Origin: Oikopleura dioica | Lineage: Eukaryota > Chordata > Appendicularia > Copelata > Oikopleuridae | DNA: 64,000 nt | Assembly (NCBI GenBank): GCA_907165135.1 | Contig: OU015568.1 | Coordinates: 256,501 to 320,500, forward strand | Direction: 5' to 3' | Part shown: positions 10,522-19,900 of the stretch, one piece after another | Numbering within the stretch: the stretch's first letter is position 1 | How the letters are laid out: each line of letters begins with the position of its first letter | Notes under the pieces: model-generated | What the model saw: only the letters and a program-made list of their open reading frames with translations | Told to the model about the DNA's origin: nothing | Database searches by the model: none | Translations under genes and position numbers: made by a program

Positions 10522-13500
10522 TTATTCAGCATGTTCCTTGACGAAGGATAACTGCTCCTGAAGTTTTTGAGTATCGTTTTTTAAATTTTCGATTTTGATC
10601 CTCCAGGTCGTTTTTTCTTTTACAGTTTCTCGGAAAAGAATTCTTTCCTGTTCTTTTTGCGATTCTTCAAGTTTCGAAGTTGCTTCAAGTTCTTTGATTC
10701 CAATTTCTTTGTTTTTTAGGACGAATTTCTTCCTTGATTTCAATTTTTCAATATCTTTCACTTTTTTGGGGATTTTCGCGCAAGTTTTTATTTAAAAAAA
10801 AAACGCATGAAATAGCAATAAAATCCTTTTTTGGGGCTCAAAAATCTGTGTAGAAACTCTGAGTCAGGTCTTCCAAGCCCTAACTCAGATTTTAAACACA
10901 GGTTCTTTAGCCCTATTCCTTGCTTTTTGATTGAGAGAATTTATTTTTGCAAGAATTTCTTCTTTGTCTTCGAGAAACTTCTTTTGAAGCTGTTTTTGCT
11001 CGTCAATTTTTCTTCTGTTCTGTTCTTGAATATTTTCGTTTCGTTTTTGAAGAATCATTGTTTTGGTGACGAGTTCTTTCTGCGCTGTTTCGAGCTCCTC
11101 CGATTTTTCTGCCTGAAAATTTTCGTCAATTTTTGTCAAAAATAGAGAGAAACCTTTCTTTTTCGTATTCTTTCATCAAGGGAAGCTATTTCCTTCCTGA
11201 GCTCATTCACAGTCGATAAATTCGAATTCTGAAGCTTTTCTATAGCAGATTTGATTGTTTCAAGCTTCAATTTCATCCTAAAATTAAGCTGTTATTTTGA
11301 AGCTCAATTCCGATTTTAATTGCTTTTTAGATTTTTCACCAGCTGAATCTTCGTTTTTCCTCGATTTCTTCAGAAGTTTCTCGTTTTCTTCGAGTTCCAA
11401 ATTCAACATTCTTAGATTTTCATCCCTCAAATCACGTGATTTTTCAAACAGAGCGTCTTTTTCTTCAAGTTCTGAGCGTATTTCCTCTTCTTTTTGGAGT
11501 TTTTCAGAGTCTTGAAGAATTTCATTTTGCAAAAGGGTCATTTTGTCGCTTTCTTCCTTGATTTCTTTGATGATTTTTTCCGTTTCTCTTTTCTCTTGGT
11601 CGATTTTTTGGCTTATCTTTTCCTTCGCTTCTTTGAGTTTTGAGATATCCGCAGTAAGTTCTGCTATTTGATCCTTTAGCTTTGGTCTGGGCTCGGCAAC
11701 CAGCGTTGAAAACCTGAGTCAGGGTTTTGAAAGAAACGAAGCCGAAAAAGATTCATTGAGTTTGCAAAGCGGCTTTTCCTAACCCTGGCTTTTCAAAACC
11801 CTGACTCAGGTTTTCTTCACAGGTCGCCGAGTCCAGTAGCTGGCTGTTTTGCTCGTCAAAATTTTTTCTTTGATTTTCATGTTCTTTTGAGAGCTTCTTC
11901 TCGTCGTTTATTTTTCTGGCGATTGATTTCCGAATCAAAGAGTTTTTATTTTCTTTGCAGTTGATCTCATCTTCAGCAGCCAACACTCCGACTTGCGATT
12001 TTCTGAAACTAACTCTTGAATCTTCAAGGCGCTCTTTCGCGATTTCAAGCGAAACATCTGATTTTTCAAGCTTCATTTTTGCTTCCTCCATTTCTTCTTT
12101 GATTTCTGAGTTGAGCATTTCTTGAGATTTGATAATCTCTTTGATATTTCTAATCGCCAATAAATTGTTCTTGAATTTTTCCTCGTTTTTGAGCGACAAG
12201 GACTTTCTTATATTGAGTTTAATAATTTTTTTAACAAAATAATTTTCTTCGTATTACAGTCGACTCTGGCAATTACGAGCCTTTTTTGTCGGGAATTTCG
12301 TGAAATACTCGTAATTCTCCGAGTTGGAAAATTTGGCTCGATTTTCTCTCGATTTCATTTTTAAGGACCCCCATCAAGAATTGCGAAAATGGGCCTCCTT
12401 GGAGCTAGTATTTCTCCGAAGCTATCTTATTTACACCCTTAATTTAATTGGAACTCGAATTTAACACTCGACTACAACCGCTTCCCTTATGATGATCCCG
12501 AAAATCACGGTTGTTCAAAAAATCTAGTTCTACCTCCTCAATGATATACAGGCCGTTAAAGATCAAGTTGATAGGATCAAGCTTTTTCAGGGATTTAAGC
12601 TGAGGGAAACCCTTAATTTTTTCAGGAGAGAGCTAAGGCTCTAAGCTACCACCGTACCCCTTTGGAAAGTTTTTTGTCAACGAAAAATTAAAATAATATT
12701 CAGAGACTTTCATAAAAAAAATAATGCAAATTTTCAATCTGTTGAAGCTGCTTTAAAACCATCTGAAGAGCCGGAGACTCTTAAGCCAAAGATTTAACCC
12801 GGTAACAGGCGCGTGGCCGTCTCACGGCCACGCGTGGAAATGAGTAGCCAATCGCATGCCCGGATCCATGTTTTCACTCAATCACAGACAGGCAAAAGCG
12901 TAGGCAAAATCGACCACCCTGTTAGCGGGTTAATGATTAAAATCAAGCATTCTCAATTTTTTCGAAAAAAATTATTTTCGGTCGATGATCCCTTGTTTTC
13001 AAAATTGGCGGGTTTTTGTCAAAATACTCGTAATTCTGCTACTCGTAATTGCCAGAGTCGACTGTATAACTAAATTCTTAAAAATTCGAAACTCTTCGCG
13101 AAAATTCAAAGACTGGGCCCAGTCTTCAGAAGTATTTTTCAGCTTGTTTTGAATCCAGGCGAGCTCAGCCAAATTCTGGAATCGCGAGATAACTTGATTT
13201 TAATTTTCAATATCAAAAGATGGGTTTTTGCTTTCACCTTTTTCTCTTCTGGAAAACTCCAAATTGTTCATTTTAATCGCTTTAGTATGCTTTTCAATCT
13301 TCGAGCTAGCTAAAATCATGAATTTTGCATCGTTATCTTCGCCCATCTTTCTAGCCTCCTCCTTTGTATCTTCAATTTTCTTCCTCGTCGAATAAAGTTG
13401 GTGCTCCAAAAGGCCGGCAATGATTTTGGAGTCCTTCGAAGTCCCAGCCAACATTTTTCGCCGACGAACTTGCTCAACGGAGCGGCGGAAGGTTTCGCTT

Positions 13501-13992
13501 TTGAGTTTGACATGGGCGATAATGGTTTCTTCCTAGAGCAGAATCGAAATTTAGGTGAAATAGGGGCTGACCTTGTTCATCTCTTAATTACGTACGCGTG
13601 TGGCCTCGTTCAGCCCGCCTAAGTTTTTAATACGGATGAACAAGACTACCCCTATTCGATATTATTTTGGGCAAACCTCGAACGCCTCCATTTCTCGCTT
13701 CCATTTTTTGAACAAATCGGAAAGATAACTGACGAAAATTTCTGCTCTTCCATCATCTTGCAGCTTGACGACTAAATTATTGAAATCTCTAATCAGAGTT
13801 ATTCCCTGCATGTTTTTCTTTATGAAAAACAAGTTGCCTCTTGCGCTCTTTTTTGATACAATGCTCTTTTGTTCGAAAAGTGTTTGACGAACTTTTTAAG
13901 CATTTTTTTTCTCGAAAATTTGATTCAATATAGTATTCAGTGTCCGAACTAACATTTGCAGATGGAATTCCACCAACAAATCGTAATTGCAT
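10522..13992 (-). CDS. Long coiled-coil protein
   Basis: The start is ATG at 13990-13992 (MQLRFVGGIPSAN). Firm 5' exons are 13954-13992, 13677-13805, 13238-13532 and 13192 to about 13075. Later coding blocks are about 12205-11840, 11685-11284, 11280-10912 and 10770-10522, ending in VKEHAE and a stop. The N-terminal 190 residues are helical, with LIRDFNNLVVKLQDDGRAE and FQNLAELAWIQNKL, and could be a BAR-like bundle, though this is only a resemblance. The remaining ~550 residues are heptad-rich Glu/Lys/Leu coiled coil. Introns have been enlarged by elements: a pogo-like element at 12255-13071, CTGACTCAGG MITEs at 11686 and 10831, and an inverted repeat with ATAGGGGT ends at 13535-13676. A cytoskeletal or scaffold role is inferred. 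Exact 3' splice sites are unresolved. Confidence 0.6.
10831..10912. repeat. CTGACTCAGG-family MITE
   Basis: GGGGCTCAAAAATCTGTGTAG, then AAACTCTGAGTCAGG; the right part is CCTAACTCAGATTTTAAACACAGGTTC. This diverged copy separates the last two coding blocks of the coiled-coil gene. Confidence 0.7.
11686..11836. repeat. CTGACTCAGG-family MITE
   Basis: GGGCTCGGCAACCAGCGTTG with AAAACCTGAGTCAGGGTTTT on the left; AAAACCCTGACTCAGGTTTT with CACAGGTCGCCGAGTCC on the right. It lies between two coiled-coil coding blocks and therefore occupies the intron position. Confidence 0.85.
12255..13071. mobile_element. Tc1/mariner-pogo-like non-autonomous element
   Basis: TA-CAGTCGACTCTGGCAATTACGAG on the left is exactly inverted on the right (CTCGTAATTGCCAGAGTCGACTG-TA). 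The TA duplication and CAGT-type ends fit pogo/Tigger-like elements. Only short meaningless frames occur inside. At 12362 it includes TTAAGGACCCCC, possibly an end of the TTAA family nested within it. It occupies an intron of the coiled-coil gene. Confidence 0.8.
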
Positions 13993-14599
13993 TTGGAGAA
14001 GTTACATGAGTATATTCGTCTTTTGTCGCGAAAAAAAAATTATCAAAAAATAAAAAATTTATGTTTTTATGGTGTCCGATTTGATTGACGGCGGGAGTGA
14101 GTCTTTGTCAAGACTTTAGCCATTGAGGTAAGATTGATAGTGAAGGTTTTTTTAAAGAAAAAATGCGCGGATATCTTTCAATTGATAAAGTCATTTATCA
14201 AGAGTAAATTTATGACGCAAAAATTATCAATATTACGCAAAGAAAGCTGGAGAACCAAAGATTGCTCCAGGCTCACGTAAAATTCTTTTCTTGAAACAGC
14301 GAAAAATCCTGATTTCATCGTTTTGTATTTAAAGCGCCTCAAGAATGCAAGCTGAAAAGAATTTTTCCTTACAAAAATAATGAAATTCAATTTTCTCTTT
14401 CCGATTGCTCAGAGTTTTTATTTTAACAGGTACCGTAAGTATTTTCTCCAAAAGAAGGTTTATCGTTAAACAAAAAAAAATTCATAAGCAGCTTATTATT
14501 CAGAAGTTTTGAGGGCCGAGAGCGCCTTATTCGCATCAGTAAACAAATTTTCGTTCGCATAAAAACTCATTTTTTTCCGAAAAAACTGTAATCAGCAAA

Positions 14600-14672
14600 T
14601 TGTGTTTTAAACCTGACTCAGACTTCTAAAAGTTTTTAAAGACCCTGACTCAGGTTTTCAAACAGGTTTCAA
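14600..14672. repeat. CTGACTCAGG-family MITE, short copy
   Basis: TTTTAAACCTGACTCAGACTTC and GACCCTGACTCAGGTTTTC are the two inverted arms around a short AT-rich core. The outer GGCTCGGCAA ends are lost or strongly diverged. Confidence 0.65.
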
Positions 14673-14733
14673 AGCTTGAAAAAACTTATGATAAAAATTG
14701 ATGATTTATCGTATTTTTTCTTTCAATTTCCAG

Positions 14734-14880
14734 GAAGCTAAGCTCACGAATGAACTTAACCAGCATCTAGATAATCCCGTGATTGATAGAAAATTATGAA
14801 AACAACTTGTCGCGCAAAAAGCTCGGAAATTGATCGGACGTGGAGACAAATTACCACTCGATTTATAAGTGCGTTTTGAT
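14734..14880 (+). pseudogene. Broken exon related to the one at 9660
   Basis: After a TTTCCAG acceptor, 21 codons read EAKLTNELNQHLDNPVIDRKL before an in-frame TGA at 14797. The frame then resumes as KQLVAQKARKLIGRGDKLPLDL to a TAA. The 9660 exon has the same order (ELNQRLEAPV, then EQARRLLGQR). Either the TGA is a disabling mutation or a cryptic intron removes it. It may once have been joined to the acidic-protein exons downstream, but the link is not shown. Confidence 0.4.
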
Positions 14881-15310
14881 CTGACTAAATCTGCCACGAA
14901 TTGGAACGTTCGAAAATGATTTCTCTTTTTCTAGCGGCGATTTTTTTTCCTGAAACAAAGGCGATCCCGACTTTTTTACTCGGTATAATTAAAGAAAAAT
15001 TGAGAAATAGAAGAGAGTTTTCCATTTTGTGAAAGAGTTTTCAGAGTGACACCCTTATTCGTATTATTTTTAACGACGGTTTCTTCGAATTTACACAAAT
15101 TTTCTCCATTTCAGAAATTTCATGGCAAAAACTTAGAATTCGGCCAAAGATATTGAAAATTTCTGCGAGAAAGTCGAAAATCTGCGTAAATATACAAAAA
15201 TATCAAAATTTTGGAGCTCTTTTTTAGAGGATTTATCAAATGAATTTGATCAAGAGACACTGGCATCATAAAAAACGTTTGATAATTTTTTAAAACCAAT
15301 CTTATTCTAG

Positions 15311-16025
15311 GCCCAGAAGACCAAATCCCTATCGAAGCTCCCAGCCCCTTATTTGCATCCATCGCCGAAGACCTGAAATCCTCTTCCCTCGACCCTCCAT
15401 CTTTCCAACCAGTCGAAGCTCGTCAAGGAGTCCCAATCTTCAACAATTTCAACCCCATCGAAGCGCTGCTACAAATCAACGACCAAAAACCAGCAAAACA
15501 GCCAAATTTGAACGTCATCAACGATGATTCTTTCAACAAATTTCAGCAAATTTCATCGATGATGAGCGCGATTTTGAGCGACGCGGGGATCGGAAATACG
15601 GCGCCAGAAGAAGCTGCTGAAGAATCTGAAGAATCAGAAGAATCAGAAGAGCCAGCAGAGCCAGAAAATGAAAATTCTAGAGCGGCGATTATCCCTTCTG
15701 CTTCGCAATGGCCGCTGGTTGCTTTTAGCTTTGAGAATGCGTTTTTAAGACAGTAAGTTTAATTCTCTTTCCTTGAAGATTTTTCATGGTGAAAACCTCT
15801 AATAACTCCAAAAAAAAACAAAAATGTTATAGAACTTGTCCTCAAATCTACGACGATGAAGCTGAAATGCCGGCCGCTGAGACCCAACTCGACGGAATCA
15901 TCAATCAGTACTGCTCGATGATTTCGAACATTATCAACCTCAAAAACGACCAGTTGAATTCGATGGTAGCGCAGTTGAGGCGATTTGTGCTGAAAAAGAT
16001 GGTTTTTCAGTTGGCGAGTATTTGA
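15311..16025 (+). CDS. C-terminal part of an acidic, uncharacterised protein
   Basis: Two exons, 15311-15752 and 15833-16025, are joined by an 80-nt GT-AG intron with correct phase (2). They encode about 211 residues: a Pro/Ser-rich start (PEDQIPIEAPSPLF), an acidic EESEESEESEEPAEPE run, then a region with two cysteines (QTCPQIYDDE and NQYCSMISNII) ending FQLASI. The phase-1 acceptor at 15310 shows that upstream exons exist, but none could be assigned; the broken exon at 14734 is a candidate. The Cys-poor acidic composition and lack of membrane segments give no clear function. Confidence 0.55.
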
Positions 16026-16156
16026 CTGTTTTTTGTTTCTTCGAATGAATGATTCTTTGTCTTTGTAAAATATTTCTAAATGAATAAATGATGGAAATTT
16101 CAAAAAAAAGTAGAATTGAATTCTTTTTTCTTATCAAAATTCAACTGATGCCAGTG

Positions 16157-16401
16157 ATTTGCTCTTTCCGAAGCCGCGTTATCTGCATTTGCGTTTGGGC
16201 GATTCTAGAGTGTTATCAGTCAACAAGAAAATTACGCGTTTGGAAGAGCGTGGGAGCCAAAGTACTGGGCATTCCGAGGTCAGGATGTTCGTAAGAATGA
16301 ACGGCGCCCTCCCTTCTTTTCCGCAAAACACTCAAGCCACTACCAACCGGTGCATAAGGCATAATACGCAATGCGACTCTTTCTGGAACGTGCTCAATTA
16401 A
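16157..16401 (+). other. Orphan coding-like fragment
   Basis: An open frame reads TDASDLLFPKPRYLHLRLGD, then VNKKITRLEE. It has a coding-like composition but no start, splice sites or recognised family. Its 3' half (16295-16395) is compositionally different and looks like an interspersed repeat. It may be a relic exon or transposon remnant. Confidence 0.25.
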
Positions 16402-16996
16402 TTTTTTAGGAAGTATTTTGAATCGAAAAAAAAACAAGAAAAAAAGAGATGAGAATAAAAAGAGATTGTTACGACGAAAAAAGCATAAACGAAATTAGTA
16501 TAGATAAATAGTATTTATAACTTAAAAAGCCATAATTTTAACGCAAAAAAGGAATGAACATTTCTCATTTTGAAAATTTATTTAAACAAAAAATTTTAAT
16601 CAAAATTTTGGGTGGCGTCAGGAACCGACAAAAAATTTCGACAAATTTCCAGCGGGCGGCTGGTTTGCCGCTGATTTGCCGGTTAGCCGAATCCATGCTT
16701 CTGATTGGTTGAAAATTTTCACGCAAAAATTTTCGAAATTATATTGCGGGTTTTTGACACCTTCTTCCATTTCGATCGAAATTTTGAGAATTTTCTGACA
16801 AATCAGATTTCCGTATAATGCCGATAGGCCAATCAGATTCCGGAAAAAAATTCTTAAAATTCATTCAGAATTTTATCATTCAGAATCAAATTATTGGCCG
16901 AAAATGTTCGATTCCCATCAAAATAAATAACTAAGGGTCTCACTCTCTTAAATTGGCTAAACTACTATGAAAAGAATTTGAGTACGAAAAAAGTCG

Positions 16997-19900
16997 TTGC
17001 CTATTTTGGCCAAAGCGGGATTTCTCGGAACTGAGTCCTGCGCAGTCGAGCCGGATTGGGATGAACAGGGGCGTATTATAGGAACGGTGTCATTTTTCTC
17101 GGCAAAAAGTGCTTTTTTCTGGCGGAAGTTGATACCTAAAATGAAAGGTGGCCAAGATGCAGATGCGCTCACGTGGAGATGGATGGCTCTTATGCCGAGA
17201 ATCGGATGCGGCGGAACGATCATTTCGGACCAAGTTATTTTGACGGCAGCGCATTGCTGTGATGGCGATGATCCCTTAGGAACACGTTTTTATAAATAAG
17301 ATGTCATATTTTTGTCGTTTGAGAAATGTCGCTCTGCGTCGCTTTCCCGAATTTTTTGTCAAAAATTTGTCACAATCTTTGTCGCCCTTGATCTTAAAAA
17401 ATCATACTCCAAGATTGACTTTTCAAATAATCTGAAAAACGTGCTGCAGCGGAGTACGAAGTAATGGTCGGCTCCCACGATTCGAGCATTTTCTACAACG
17501 ATGCTTACACGGTAAACAAGCGATTAATTCAGCAAAAATACGTTTTCTATTTTGGCAGCAACGAATCCCCGTTTTCAAAAAAATCTACCACGAAGATTTC
17601 GTTTCGGTCGACTCTTCCGCTGGACTAACCACTGACAACGACGTTTGCCTGCTTTTCTTGTCGAGGCCGATTGAGTGGAATGTCGCCACGGCGCCTGCTT
17701 GCCTCCCAGAGCCCGGGGATGAGCCTGTGGAGGGAGAAAGGTGCTTTACTGCTGGATGGGGGCTCACTTTCCCCGGCCAGGGGTCGATGCAGCCGAATTT
17801 GAAGGAAACTTATGCGGATATTATTCCCTCAGGAAAGGGCTGAAAAATGGCAACCTGTGTAATAAACCTGGGTCAGTTTTTAAAATAAATTTGGTCTTAG
17901 AAAAGTGACATTTTAAATCCTCACTTCCTGAAAAGAATCTCAGCCCTTTTGAGCCACCTGCCAGGCTGGAATCGACAACCAAGCCACCGACTACTTCCAC
18001 ACAATCAACGACGAAACCCAAGTCTGCGCCGGCGAGCTCGATGGCTCGACAATGGCTTGCAATGGCGACTCCGGAGGGCCACTTGTTTGCATGCGAGGAA
18101 ATCAACCCTTTGTTTATGGAATCACTTCTTGGGCGATTCCGGGTTGCTCGTATGCAGATACTGCGCCGCTTTTCGCTAGAGTCGGCCATTTCCGAGACTG
18201 GATAAATGAAAAAGCGCAAGAGTTTTTCAACCGACAGCCGTACCCAGTCGATGAAGAAGGCTGCGTAATCGGAGCCGATCGAGAAAGCGCTCCAGTAACA
18301 GAAACCGAGTCTTCCGGGGATGGAAGATCTTTCGATGGCTCTGGAGACGGGGAAGAATCAACTTGTCCCGATGTGGATGAGTGCCCACTTGGGCCACCTG
18401 GATGGGGCGAGACTGGAGGATCTTACACTTGTGATTCAAATGACAATTGCGAGTATTTCTGCGGAGATGGCGGCGAAACAGGAATGAGTTATAATTATTA
18501 TTTCATATTGAATCCAAATAGTGAAAATGAAAATACCTAATGTTAATTAGTCGAGAAGAAATGAAAATATTTATGAATTCGGGTATAGAAAATTTTGAAA
18601 GTCATGTGGGGCTTTTTTCGCGAACAAAGCCGCGCGCGGCTTTATCAAACTACTGCAGCTTTAATTGAAGCTTTTAGATATTCGGAATATCATATTCCCT
18701 CCTCATTGCAACTCTAGAAAGGCATCATAACAAAATGCAGAAACGGGCGTTGGACAGACCCCGACATGGCAAAAGTGCGCCGCTCAAATTGCCACGTTTG
18801 CGATCCCGATAACATGCCGTGGAGCTACTCGCCAAGTGGGTACTTTGTTGGCGCCGATGGACCCGGAAGTTGGGACTGCACCTGGTCCGCCAATCGAGTT
18901 CTCTTCTGCGACGCTACTTGTGAAAGTAGGGATGTCGATTTGGTCATTGCTTGCAACAGAAACGTCGGGACCGGAAACTGGTTCAAAGCTGGGCTCGGCA
19001 ATCTGTGTAGAAACCTGACTCAGGGTCAGTAAGACATTGAAAGGGAAAGGTTTTTGCTTCATTTTTCAGGACCCTGACTCAGGTTTCTACACAGATTGCC
19101 GAGCCCTGATCCAAAGTCAGTGGAGATGATGATGCCCATTGCCATCCAATCACGACTCTGCCTCCGACAACATCGACTTATGTTCCTGATGATGATGGAT
19201 TCTGTGACTTGGAAATTCCGCAATGGGAAAACTTTCTCGGAGGAAATTGGGTTTGCGATAGAGACGATGCGAGTGAGAATACAAAGTGTGATTGGATTTG
19301 CCCAGATGGGATGCAGATCAAAAATGTAAGACAAAATAAATCTCCAGTTTTATTTCTGAATTCTTTCAGGATCACAGCACAAAGTGCGTTTGCGAAGGGC
19401 GCCGCTGCGACTGGCAGGAACCATCTCAGTTCGCCATCAATCGCGCGAGCTGTCTAAGGTGCAATCCTTGGGAGCTTGAAATCGACGATTTTTACAAACA
19501 AAACGGCTTCATCTGCACTCGAAGAAAGTCGAAAATCACTTGCAAGTTGAATTGCGAGCACGATAGAAATGGGCGGCCGTTCGAAGCTGTCTGCGATCGA
19601 GCTGCCTTCTTTGCCACCTGGAATATGAAAGGAAACTTGCCGAATTCTTGTGAACAAGTCCAGGAGCCAACAACGACCACGCTCGAACCAACCACGACGA
19701 CGACTACCACAACGACAACTTCGACCACAACAACGACAGAACCTGAAGGATCTGGAGAAGGATCGGGAGAAGAGCCTGAAACGACCGTTGTTTCAACAAC
19801 CTCTTCAACAACACCGTTTACCACAAGTACTTCTGTTTCCAGTACGATATCCTCCACAACAACACCAGGAGAGGGCTCGCCAATTTAACCATACACCTGA

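Noticed and set aside
16295-16395. Possible tRNA-like or structured RNA near 16300
   Set aside because: I tried to fold it as a cloverleaf and found no consistent acceptor and anticodon arms. It looks like an ordinary interspersed repeat.
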